Shown: piece after piece, positions 41,530-50,284 of the stretch
Position numbering within the stretch: the stretch's first letter is position 1
Layout of the letters: the number at the start of each line of letters is the position of its first letter
From: Arthrobacter sp. NicSoilC5
Lineage (GTDB): Bacteria > Actinomycetota > Actinomycetes > Actinomycetales > Micrococcaceae
Assembly: GCF_019977395.1 (NCBI RefSeq)
Contig: NZ_AP024660.1
Location: forward strand, 4,588,001 to 4,652,000
DNA: 64,000 bases
Direction of reading: 5' to 3'
Position numbers and translations under genes: made by a program
The notes under the pieces: generated by a model
The model's input: only the letters and a program-made list of their open reading frames with translations
The model's database searches: none
What the model was told of the DNA's origin: nothing

Positions 41530-44073
41530 GTGCGTATCCCACTTTCCTGGCTGCGGGAATTCGCAGCAGTACCGGCCGGAGCAACGGCCGAAGACGTCAT
41601 GGAAGAACTGGTCAAGGTCGGCTTTGAAGAAGAAGCCGTCCACCGTCCCACGGACACCCTCCAGGGCCCCGTGGTGGTGGGCCAGGTCCTGAGCCTGGTC
41701 AAGGAACCGCAGACCAACGGCAAGACCATCAACTGGTGCCAGGTCCGCGTAGTCCCCGAAGGCAAGGAACAGACCCTCACCGGGGACGGCATCGACCCGT
41801 CCGGCGTCCAAGGCATCATCTGCGGCGCGCACAACTTCGTTGAGGGCGACAAAGTGGTGGTCACGCTTCCGGGCGCCGTGCTGCCCGGCGACTTCCGCAT
41901 CTCCGCCCGCAAGACGTACGGCCACCTTTCCGCCGGCATGATCGCCTCGGTCCGCGAACTGGGCATCGGCGAGGACCATGACGGCATCCTGGTGCTGTCC
42001 CGCATCGGGCTGGACCCTGAGGTGGGTACCGACGCCATGGAGCTCCTGGGCCTGTACGACCAGGCAGCCGAAATCAACGTCACCCCGGACCGCGGCTACG
42101 CCTTCTCCATCCGCGGCGTGGCCCGCGAATACGCGCACGCCACCGGCACCGCCTTCACGGATCCCGCCTCCAGGGTCCAGGCGCCGGCCGAACTTTCCGG
42201 CGGTTACGGCGTCAAGCTCAACGACGACGCCCCGATCTACGGCAAGGCCGGCTGCGACCGGTTCGTGGCCCGCACCGTCAGGGGCGTGGACGCCACCCGT
42301 CCCACCCCGCCATGGATGGTCTCCCGGCTCCGGCTCGCCGGCATCCGCTCCATCTCGCTGCCGGTGGACATCTCCAACTACGTCATGCTCGAACTGGGCC
42401 AGCCCACGCACTGCTATGACCTGGACAAGCTCTCCGGCGACATCGTGGTGCGCCGCGCCGCCGCAGGGGAGAAGATCACCACCCTGGACGGCAAGGAACG
42501 CACCCTTGACGCCGAGGACCTGCTCATCACCGACGACTCCGGCGCCATCGGCATCGCAGGCGTCATGGGCGGCGCGGCCACCGAGGTGAGCGATTCGACG
42601 TCGAACATCCTGGTTGAGGCGGCGCACTTTGACGACGTGTCCATCGGCAGGTCCCGGCGCAGGCACAAGCTGCCGTCCGAGGCGTCCAAGCGCTTCGAAC
42701 GCGGCGTGGACTGGCAGGTGGCGGGCATCGCCGCCCAGCGCGTGGTGGACCTCCTGGTGGAACTGGCCGGCGGCACTGCCGACGAAGCCGGCACCGACGT
42801 CGGGACCGCCCCGGAAACCGTCACCATCGAGCTGCCCGCAGGCTTCGCTGCCGCACGGATTGGCATCGACTTCACCGAAGACCAGATCGTCACCTCGCTT
42901 GAGGACCTGGGCGCCGTGGTGGCAAAGCACGACGCCGGGTGGACGGTGACGCCGCCGAGCTGGCGGAGCGACCTGGAGACCAAGGAAGACCTGACCGAGG
43001 AAATCGCCCGGCTGGTGGGCTACGACAAGATCCCCGCCACCCTGCCGGTCGCCCCTCCGGGCCGTGGCCTCACCCGTGTCCAGCAGCAGCGCCGCCGCCT
43101 CATCCAGGCACTGGCCGACGCCGGACTCACCGAGGTCCTGTCCTACCCCTTCGTCTCCAAGGCGGCCAACGACACCTTCGGCGTGGCCGACGAAGGAGGG
43201 GCGCGGACCGCCCTCAAGCTCGCCAACCCGATCAGCGAGGAGCACGGCTACCTGCGCACGTCCATCCTGCCCGGACTGATCGAGGTGGCCAAGCGCAACC
43301 ACTCCCGTGGCTTCCGGGACCTGGCCCTGTTCGAATCCGGCCTGGTGTTCCTGCCCGAGGGGACAGTGGGCACGGCCTCCATCCCGCCGCTGGGTGCCAA
43401 GCCTGCCGATGAGGTTCTTGACGCTTTGTACGACGGCGTCCCGAACCAGCCGTTCCACATCGCGGCAGTCCTCACCGGCCACGATTCCCCGGCCGCCGCG
43501 TCCCACACGCCCCGTGTGTGGGACTGGGCCGACGCCCTGGACGTGGCCCGGCTTGCCGGCGACGTGCTGGGCGTGGACCTGGTGGTCAGCCAGGGCAGCC
43601 ACCAGGCGTTCCACCCCGGCCGCACCGCCCGGCTGGCGCTGCGCACGGGGGAGACCGTTGGCTACGCCGGCGAACTGCACCCCAAGCTGCTGGCCGCCTC
43701 GGACATGCCCGCCCGTTCGGTGGCACTGGAACTTGATGCCGATGCCCTGTTCGAGGCCGCGCCGGACGTGATTGTGGCCCGCCACATTTCCACGTTCCCG
43801 GTGGCCACCCAGGACGTGGCGCTCGTGGTCCCGGCCGACGTGGCGGCAGACGACGTCCTTGCCGCCCTGCGCGAAGGCGCCGGAGAGCTGCTGGAAGACG
43901 TGGCACTGTTCGACGTTTACGCAGGCAGGGGCATCGAGGACGGCAAGAAGTCGCTGGCCTTCGGGCTCCGCTTCCGGGCCGCCGACCGCACCCTGACCGC
44001 TGACGAGGCCTCGGCGGCGCGTGAAGGCGCAGTTGCGCTGGCTGCCGAACGCTTCGGAGCTGTCCAGCGGTAG
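41530..44073 (+). CDS. pheT: Phenylalanine-tRNA ligase beta subunit
   Basis: An 847-residue structural and editing subunit. MRIPLSWLREFAAVPAGATA opens the protein. An EMAP-II-like tRNA-binding domain (about 40-155), B3/B4 editing domain (about 210-400), B5 domain (about 420-490) and C-terminal ferredoxin-fold anticodon domain (about 755-847, STFPVATQDVALVVPADV) are all recognisable. GTG 41530 lies two bases after the pheS stop, so the start depends on coupled translation. Confidence 0.97.
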   Translation: MRIPLSWLREFAAVPAGATAEDVMEELVKVGFEEEAVHRPTDTLQGPVVVGQVLSLVKEPQTNGKTINWCQVRVVPEGKEQTLTGDGIDPSGVQGIICGAHNFVEGDKVVVTLPGAVLPGDFRISARKTYGHLSAGMIASVRELGIGEDHDGILVLSRIGLDPEVGTDAMELLGLYDQAAEINVTPDRGYAFSIRGVAREYAHATGTAFTDPASRVQAPAELSGGYGVKLNDDAPIYGKAGCDRFVARTVRGVDATRPTPPWMVSRLRLAGIRSISLPVDISNYVMLELGQPTHCYDLDKLSGDIVVRRAAAGEKITTLDGKERTLDAEDLLITDDSGAIGIAGVMGGAATEVSDSTSNILVEAAHFDDVSIGRSRRRHKLPSEASKRFERGVDWQVAGIAAQRVVDLLVELAGGTADEAGTDVGTAPETVTIELPAGFAAARIGIDFTEDQIVTSLEDLGAVVAKHDAGWTVTPPSWRSDLETKEDLTEEIARLVGYDKIPATLPVAPPGRGLTRVQQQRRRLIQALADAGLTEVLSYPFVSKAANDTFGVADEGGARTALKLANPISEEHGYLRTSILPGLIEVAKRNHSRGFRDLALFESGLVFLPEGTVGTASIPPLGAKPADEVLDALYDGVPNQPFHIAAVLTGHDSPAAASHTPRVWDWADALDVARLAGDVLGVDLVVSQGSHQAFHPGRTARLALRTGETVGYAGELHPKLLAASDMPARSVALELDADALFEAAPDVIVARHISTFPVATQDVALVVPADVAADDVLAALREGAGELLEDVALFDVYAGRGIEDGKKSLAFGLRFRAADRTLTADEASAAREGAVALAAERFGAVQR

Positions 44074-44105
44074 GGTTCCTCCAGGCTTTTCGGGAAGGGC
44101 GGGTC

Positions 44106-44810
44106 ATGGCGCAATGCGAAGTGCGCGCCATCCCGCCCTTCCTGCTGTCCGGGGAAGCGGCTGGGGTGCAGCAGGACGCCGAAGGCCTCCTGGACAGCGT
44201 CGAATTGGCGCGGGCCAAGGCTTTGCCGCCAGCCGCCGGCATTGCTTTTCTGGCCGGCCGGCTGGCGCAGCGGAGGCTCGCCGCGGAGCTGCTCTCACTT
44301 CCCGCCGCAGACCTCACCGTGGCCTACAGCTGCCCGCAGTGCGGAACCGGTCCCGGGGTGGGCCACGGCCGGCCGGGATACAGCTATCGGGGTGCCCCCG
44401 TGCCGCTGGCACTGAGCTTGTCCCGGGCAGCGGGCTGGACATTGTTGGTGGCTGTGGTGGACGCCTCGCCGGGAACGCGGCTGGGCGCCGACATCGAGGA
44501 TCCGTCCCGTACCGGCTTTGACGGGTTCGACGGGCTTGCCCTGACGCCTGCGGAGCGCCGGAACCTCCGGAACGTCAGGGTGGAGCTGCTGCCGGCGGCG
44601 AGGGCCAGGCTCTGGGCACGCAAGGAAGCCTGGCTGAAAATGACCGGTGACGGACTCCGGACTGCGCCGTCCACCGTGGACGTCAGCGGGCGTCCCGGCC
44701 TGCGGGACCTGGGCCCTGCTGAAACCGGGCTGCCCGCACACCTGGCCGCCGCCGTCGCACTCTCCGGACCCGTTCAGGCCAGCGGAAGCGGCGGCAGCGG
44801 CTCCTCGTAA
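44106..44810 (+). CDS. 4'-phosphopantetheinyl transferase superfamily protein
   Basis: A 234-residue Sfp-type enzyme that attaches phosphopantetheine to carrier-domain serines. The metal/CoA motif is GTRLGADIED (D129, E131) and the second motif is LWARKEAWLKMTGDGL (W170, K173, E174, K178). ALSLSRAAGWTLLVAV replaces the usual S-x-S-H stretch, so one histidine is missing. A CPQCG pair at 76-80 is unusual. It follows pheT by 32 bases, and its 3' end overlaps the convergent M1 peptidase gene by 37 bases. The natural client is likely the carrier domain of the synthetase at 46147-50181. Confidence 0.82.
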   Translation: MAQCEVRAIPPFLLSGEAAGVQQDAEGLLDSVELARAKALPPAAGIAFLAGRLAQRRLAAELLSLPAADLTVAYSCPQCGTGPGVGHGRPGYSYRGAPVPLALSLSRAAGWTLLVAVVDASPGTRLGADIEDPSRTGFDGFDGLALTPAERRNLRNVRVELLPAARARLWARKEAWLKMTGDGLRTAPSTVDVSGRPGLRDLGPAETGLPAHLAAAVALSGPVQASGSGGSGSS

Positions 44811-46135
44811 AGCCATGGGTGCAGCAGCGGCTCCGCATCGACAGCTGTGGCGCTGCTGACCGCCACGATGAAGTCCTGCGTCGTGACGGAGCCGTGCCTG
44901 TGACCGGCTGTCCAGTCCTGCAGGACGGCGAAAAAGGCGAGGTCGCCCACGGCCGTCCGGACGGCGTGCAGGGCCAGGGCGCCCCGCTTGTACACGCGGT
45001 CATCGAACATGCGCGCCGGACCGGGATCGCCCACCAGGATGTCCTGGTCCTCAGCCTGCAACCGCTGCCAGGCCGCCGCGGCCCGCTCCGCCACGGGCAT
45101 GACACCGGCTTCCTCGGACCAGATCCACTCGGCATAGCAGGCGAAGCCCTCGTGCAGCCAGATGTCCTGCCACCCCGCAGCGGTCAGGGAATTGCCAAAC
45201 CACTGATGCGACAGCTCATGGGCGATCAGGCGCTGGGACTCCCAGTCCAGGCCCAGGTGGTTGGGACCCAGGATTGCCATCGACTGCGCCTCAAGCGGGA
45301 TTTCCAGTTCGTCCTCGGTCACCACCACCGTGTACGCGGGAAACGGATAAGGGCCAAAGCAATTGCTGAAGGTGCGCATCATTGCCGGTTGCCGGGCCAG
45401 TCCTGTCCTGGCACGGTCCGCCAAGGCGTGGGAGACCGCCACGGACTGCGGAACCGGGGCCCCGTGCCGTCCGGCGTCCAGATCCAACGGCACGTACCTG
45501 CCAATCTGGACGGTCGCAAGATAGGCGGCCATCGGCTCCGCCTGTTCGTAGACCCAGGTTTCCCGGCTGGCGCGGGCCGTGTGCGATTGCAGTACGCCGT
45601 TGCACACCACCCGGTAGTTCGCTTCAGTGGTGACCGTGAACCGGTAGCTGGCCTTGTCCCCGGAGTGGTCGTTGCAGGGGAACCAGGAGGGGGCACCGTT
45701 GGGTTGCCCGGCCACCAGGACACCGTCCGTCAGTTCCTCCCAGCCCACCTCGCCCCAGGGGCCGCGCCGCGGCCGCGGGTTGCCCTCATAGCGCACCTCC
45801 AGGGTGAAGGGCTGTTCCGGTTCGAAGGGGGCTTGCGAGGTGACGACCAGCTGCCCGGCCCGCTGGCTGAACCGGAGCGGTTTGCGGCCATCCAGCAGGA
45901 CCTTGGTGGCGCGCAGGCCAACGAGGTCCAGGACAATGGCCGACGTCGGAGCGCAAGTGACGCCGTGCAGCACCGCTTTGCCGCTGAGCCGGTTGCTGGC
46001 CACCCGGTAGTCCAGGTCCAGTTCGTACCGCTCGACGCGGAAGGCGTTTGTCCCGGCACCGGGCAGGTACGGGTCCGGGGAGGTTCCCGTGGCTGCGGGA
46101 ATGCTGCCCCGGGCGGCTGATGCTGAAGAACTCAT
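44774..46135 (-). CDS. M1 family metallopeptidase
   Basis: A 453-residue zinc aminopeptidase consisting of the N-terminal beta domain and the thermolysin-like domain only. Zinc ligands are H306, H310 (AHELSHQWFGN) and E329 (WLHEGFACYAEWIW), the exact HExxH-x18-E spacing. The exopeptidase GAMEN loop is replaced by LEIPLEAQSM. It lacks the C-terminal helical domains of PepN. There is no signal peptide. It starts 11 bases after the synthetase stop with GAAGG as ribosome-binding site, so the two are co-transcribed. It could trim or degrade the synthetase product; that is inference. Confidence 0.88.
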   Translation of the reverse strand: MSSSASAARGSIPAATGTSPDPYLPGAGTNAFRVERYELDLDYRVASNRLSGKAVLHGVTCAPTSAIVLDLVGLRATKVLLDGRKPLRFSQRAGQLVVTSQAPFEPEQPFTLEVRYEGNPRPRRGPWGEVGWEELTDGVLVAGQPNGAPSWFPCNDHSGDKASYRFTVTTEANYRVVCNGVLQSHTARASRETWVYEQAEPMAAYLATVQIGRYVPLDLDAGRHGAPVPQSVAVSHALADRARTGLARQPAMMRTFSNCFGPYPFPAYTVVVTEDELEIPLEAQSMAILGPNHLGLDWESQRLIAHELSHQWFGNSLTAAGWQDIWLHEGFACYAEWIWSEEAGVMPVAERAAAAWQRLQAEDQDILVGDPGPARMFDDRVYKRGALALHAVRTAVGDLAFFAVLQDWTAGHRHGSVTTQDFIVAVSSATAVDAEPLLHPWLYEEPLPPLPLA

Positions 46136-46146
46136 GGGACCTTCGG

Positions 46147-49100
46147 TTAGGTGGCAGGCGGCGATCCGGGCCCGCTCCATGGGCTGACCGGGTTACCCAT
46201 CCAGTACGTCGCGGCGGGCACTGCTTCGCCGCGCATCACCAAGGATGCCGGCCCCACCGTTCCGCCGGCGCCGATGCTGGCCTGGGGAAGGATGACCCCG
46301 TGCGGGCCCATGGTGGCCCCGTCCTCGAGCGTAACAGCGTCAATGCTCATCACACGGTCGTGGAACAGGTGCGTCTGCACCACGCAGCCCCGGTTGACCG
46401 TGGAATTCCTGCCAAGGGCCACCAGGTCGGCTTCAGGCAGCCAGTAGCTCTCGCACCACGTGCCGCTGCCAATTTTCGCCCCGAGCGCCCGCAGCCACCA
46501 GACCAGCGCGGGGGTGCCCGATGCTGCCCGGGCGAACCACGGCGCCGTGACCAGTTCGATGAAGCTGTCCACCACTTCGTTCCGCCAGATAAAGGAGCTC
46601 CACAGTGGATGTTCGCCGGGCCGGATCCGCCCCACCAGCACCCATTTCGCGGCGACGGACGCCCCTGCCGCCACGAGGCCCGCCAGCAGCATCACGACGC
46701 CGGTGAGCAGGGCGGCGGCGGCGTAGCCCCAGGTTGTTGCGATCCAGTCGAAGGCCAGCATGGTACCGGCCGCGATGGCGACCGTGAGCATGACCGGCAG
46801 AAAGCGGCCCAGTTCCCACAGGGTGCGGGCGACTTTCAGCCGCGCCGGGGGCTGGAAAGTGCGCGAATCGTCGGAGGCGATCGCGGTCCGCCGCAACCGG
46901 ACGGGCGGGCTTCCCAGCCAGGAGGTGCCGGATTTTGCCTTCGCCGGTGTGGCGGACAGGACGGCCACGAGTGAGTTCTTGGGGACGCTGCGTCCCGCGG
47001 CGGTCATGCCCGAATTGCCCAGGAAGGACCTTTTGCCGATCTTCGCCGGTGCCACCCGCAGCCAGCCGCCGTCGAGTTCGTAGGAGGCCACCATGGTGTC
47101 ATCGGCGAGGAAGGCGCCCTCGCCCACGGTGGTCATCTTCGGTATCAGCAGCACGGTGGAGGCCTCGACGTTCTTACCGACCTTCGCGCCCAGCAGGCGC
47201 AGCCACACCGGCGTGAACAGGCTCGCGTAGATGGGGAAAAGCAGGTCCCTGGCCAGGTCCAGCACCCGCTCGGTGGCCCAGATCTGCCACCCCACCCGGC
47301 TGCGGATCCGGTAGTAGCCCTCCGTGATCCCGATGGAGAGGAGCCGCGTGGCAACCAGCACCAGGACGGCGTTCGTGGCGAACCACACCAGCGATGCCGG
47401 AGCAAGGGCCGCCAGCAGCCGGGGGAGGGCCCCGGTCAGCGACGTACTGCCCTGGACGAAGGTGAACGCGACCCACAGCGCGGCGGCAGCAGACAGGTAC
47501 GGAATGAAGGACAGGCACGCAGACGCCAGGGAAAATCCGGCAAACCACGCACGTGCGGCAAACTTGCCCTGGGGCGGGGCATGTGGCACGCTGTGTTTGG
47601 CCTTGCCCTGCCGGCGGGCCGGTGAACCTGCGGCCAATTGGCCTGCCTTCACCTTCCCCAGCACCGCGGAACCGGCTTCCACCTGCGCCCCGGCCCCAAT
47701 CGAGGCGCCGGGCATCAGCGTGCTGCGTGCACCCACGCTGGCACCGCGGCCAATGCGGATGGCCCCAATGTGAACGTCGTCGCCGTCGATCCACCAGCCT
47801 GACAGGTCCACCTCCGGTTCCACGTTGGCTCCGCTGCCGAGCGTCAGCAGCCCCGTGACAGGCGGCAGCGAATGAAGCTGGACGTCCCTGCCGATCTTCG
47901 CCCCCAGCGCCCGGGCGTAGTACGGCACCCAGGGCGCACTGGCGAGGCTGATGGCCCCTGCCAGGTCCTGGATCTGTTCCGCCAGCCACAACCGCAGGTG
48001 GACCCGCCCGGACCGGGGATAGATGCCTGGCCTGACGCCCCGGAGGAGGACCCTCGCGGCTGCGATGGACAGCAGCATGCGCCCGGCCGGGCTGACGAAC
48101 ACCAGCCAGGACGCTGCCACCCACCACCACGAAATGGTCGGTGCAGCAGTAAATCCGGCGAGTCCGGCCAACAGGTTGTTGATTGCCATGAGGTAGGTCA
48201 GCCACCGCATGCCCACCAGGATGTGCAGCGGCACACCCATCAGTGTCTGGAAGACCTGCGACTTCCTGGCAGTTGGCCGCACCGTCCGCTCCCGCGCAGG
48301 AACGGAGTCCCCGGATTGGTTGACCTGCCGCGCCAGCTCCACCAGTGCCCCGACCCTCGGCGTCGCGTAAACATCGGCCACCGTGATGGTGGGGTAGCGG
48401 ACCCTCAGCGCGGAGACCAGCTGGGCGGCGGACAGCGAACCGCCGCCGTAGGCGAAGAAGTCGGCGTCCAGCGATGTGACGGGGCTGCCCAGCACGCTGC
48501 TCCACTGTTCCACCACCCACGCGGCATCATCCGGAAGGTTCAACGGAGCGGCATCCGCCTCTGCGGCGCCTGCACCCGCCAGGGGCCACGGCAGGGCGTG
48601 CCGGTCCACTTTTCCGCTGGTCTTGGTGGGCAGCGAGTCAACTGTGGTCAACAATGGCACCAGCGCCGCCGGAAGGCTTGCCGCCAGCTGTTCCCGTGCG
48701 GCACCCAGGTCCATGTCGTGGCCCGGTGCGGGGGCAAGATAGCCCACCAGGATGTGGTTGCCTGCGGCGGTGGTCTGCACGGCGGCCGCCGCGCCGGCCA
48801 CCCCGGGGAGGGCCTGCATGGCTGCGTCGATCTCGCCGAGTTCGATCCGGCGGCCGCCCAGCTTGACCTGGTCGTCCGCGCGGCCCTGGAAGATCAGGCC
48901 CGCCTGTTCGAACCGCACGAGGTCCCCCGAGCGGTAAGCCCGCTCCCACCCCAGGCTGGGCATGGGCGCGTACTTTTCCGCGTCCTTGGCCGGATCCAGG
49001 TACCGTGCCAGCCCCACCCCGCCGATAATCAGTTCACCCGTTCCGCCCTCGGGCACCGGGACACCCGCGGCATCGACAACGGCAAGGTCCCAACCGTCCA

Positions 49101-50181
49101 GGGGCAGTCCGATCCGTATTGGTCCGGGGCCGCCCAGCGGCGCCGCGCACGCCACCACCGTTGCTTCCGTGGGGCCGTACGTGTTCCAGACCTCCCGGCC
49201 CTCCACGGCCAGGCGGTCGGCGAGTTCCGGCGGGCAGGCCTCGCCGCCGAAGATCAGGAGCCGGACGTTTTCGAGGGATTCGGCGGGCCACAGGGCTGCG
49301 AGCGTGGGCACCGTGGAAACGGCGGTGATTGCGTGGTTGATCAGCCAGGGGCCGAGGTCCATGCCGGTGCGGACCAAGGCGCGCGGTGCGGGTACCAGGC
49401 AGGCGCCGTGGCGCCAGGCGAGCCACATTTCCTCGCAGGAGGCGTCGAAGGCAACCGAAAGGCCGGCCAGGACGCGGTCCTGCGGGCCGAGCGGATCATC
49501 CTGGAGGAAAAGCCGGGCCTCCGCATCGACGAAGGCTGCGGCCGAGCGGTGCTGGACGGCCACCCCCTTGGGTGTTCCGGTGGACCCCGACGTGAAGATG
49601 ATCCAGGCGTCGTCCCCGGGTCCGGGCAGGCGCGCGCCCTTGAATGGACCGCTGCGTGCCGCACCTGCCGGCCCCGGCCCGACGGAGCCCCCGGCCCCCA
49701 GGACGGCTGCCACCCGGGCTTCGCCAAACACGAGCCGGGCCCGTTCTGCGGGATCGTCCGCATCCACGGGAACGTAGGCTGCGCCCACCAGGAGGATGGC
49801 AAGGATGGAGACATACAGTTCGTTGGTGCCGGAGGGGATCCGCACGCCAATCCTGTCGCCGGCGCCCAGGCCGGCGAGGTGGAGCCGGCGTCCCGTGGCA
49901 CGGACCTCGTCCAGCAATTGGGCGTAACTGAGCGACGTGCGGCCGTCATCCAGTGCCGAGGCGTCAGGAAACCGGGCGGCCGTGTCCTGCAGCACATCAA
50001 TGAGGGTCCGGGCCGGCGGCGCCGCGGGAGCCCCGGCCAGCTGGGGCCGGAAAACGGCAACGCTGTGGCCGGCGTCCCCGGACTCCTGGTCCCGGCCGCC
50101 GGCTCCTGCACCGTCCCGGATGATGCTGGCTGGCTCCACGCCGGAACCGGAATCCCCAAAGGGGACCTGCTGCTGAGTCAC
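46147..50181 (-). CDS. Pls/PosA-type membrane non-ribosomal peptide synthetase
   Basis: A 1344-residue single-module synthetase. An adenylation domain (~58-528) has FTSGSTGTPKG (A3, ~196), FDASCEEMW (~245), YGPTEATVV (~335), YRSGDLVRF (~416) and LPTKTSGKVDRHAL (K524). A carrier domain (~553-618) has FFAYGGGSLSAAQL, phosphopantetheine on S582. The C-terminal ~700 residues have about six membrane helices alternating with three hexapeptide-repeat blocks, each opening with LGAKIG or LGAKVG (~759, 997, 1233). There is no standard condensation or thioesterase domain. This is the architecture of epsilon-poly-lysine synthetase (about 1,320 residues). The pocket read by eye is D-A-E-T-I-G-T-V-V-K. Start GTG 50181 is uncertain; TTG 50202 is the alternative. 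Confidence 0.85.
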   Translation of the reverse strand: MTQQQVPFGDSGSGVEPASIIRDGAGAGGRDQESGDAGHSVAVFRPQLAGAPAAPPARTLIDVLQDTAARFPDASALDDGRTSLSYAQLLDEVRATGRRLHLAGLGAGDRIGVRIPSGTNELYVSILAILLVGAAYVPVDADDPAERARLVFGEARVAAVLGAGGSVGPGPAGAARSGPFKGARLPGPGDDAWIIFTSGSTGTPKGVAVQHRSAAAFVDAEARLFLQDDPLGPQDRVLAGLSVAFDASCEEMWLAWRHGACLVPAPRALVRTGMDLGPWLINHAITAVSTVPTLAALWPAESLENVRLLIFGGEACPPELADRLAVEGREVWNTYGPTEATVVACAAPLGGPGPIRIGLPLDGWDLAVVDAAGVPVPEGGTGELIIGGVGLARYLDPAKDAEKYAPMPSLGWERAYRSGDLVRFEQAGLIFQGRADDQVKLGGRRIELGEIDAAMQALPGVAGAAAAVQTTAAGNHILVGYLAPAPGHDMDLGAAREQLAASLPAALVPLLTTVDSLPTKTSGKVDRHALPWPLAGAGAAEADAAPLNLPDDAAWVVEQWSSVLGSPVTSLDADFFAYGGGSLSAAQLVSALRVRYPTITVADVYATPRVGALVELARQVNQSGDSVPARERTVRPTARKSQVFQTLMGVPLHILVGMRWLTYLMAINNLLAGLAGFTAAPTISWWWVAASWLVFVSPAGRMLLSIAAARVLLRGVRPGIYPRSGRVHLRLWLAEQIQDLAGAISLASAPWVPYYARALGAKIGRDVQLHSLPPVTGLLTLGSGANVEPEVDLSGWWIDGDDVHIGAIRIGRGASVGARSTLMPGASIGAGAQVEAGSAVLGKVKAGQLAAGSPARRQGKAKHSVPHAPPQGKFAARAWFAGFSLASACLSFIPYLSAAAALWVAFTFVQGSTSLTGALPRLLAALAPASLVWFATNAVLVLVATRLLSIGITEGYYRIRSRVGWQIWATERVLDLARDLLFPIYASLFTPVWLRLLGAKVGKNVEASTVLLIPKMTTVGEGAFLADDTMVASYELDGGWLRVAPAKIGKRSFLGNSGMTAAGRSVPKNSLVAVLSATPAKAKSGTSWLGSPPVRLRRTAIASDDSRTFQPPARLKVARTLWELGRFLPVMLTVAIAAGTMLAFDWIATTWGYAAAALLTGVVMLLAGLVAAGASVAAKWVLVGRIRPGEHPLWSSFIWRNEVVDSFIELVTAPWFARAASGTPALVWWLRALGAKIGSGTWCESYWLPEADLVALGRNSTVNRGCVVQTHLFHDRVMSIDAVTLEDGATMGPHGVILPQASIGAGGTVGPASLVMRGEAVPAATYWMGNPVSPWSGPGSPPAT

Positions 50182-50284
50182 TTGCGCATTGTGCCGGGAC
50201 AAGATGAACGGAAGGTGTCGTGCGCGCCCGGACGGGCCGTTTCAGGCCGTTCGGGCGTTTGCCCGTTGTTCACGTCGCCCGTGC

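Noticed and set aside
41524..43785. A 753-codon minus-strand frame opposite pheT
   Set aside because: pheT has all its domains on the plus strand; the antisense frame is Gly/His/Arg-rich without motifs.
48895..48915. A TTCGAAC half-site as another LexA box
   Set aside because: It lies within the synthetase coding region, lacks the second half-site, and is not near a start.
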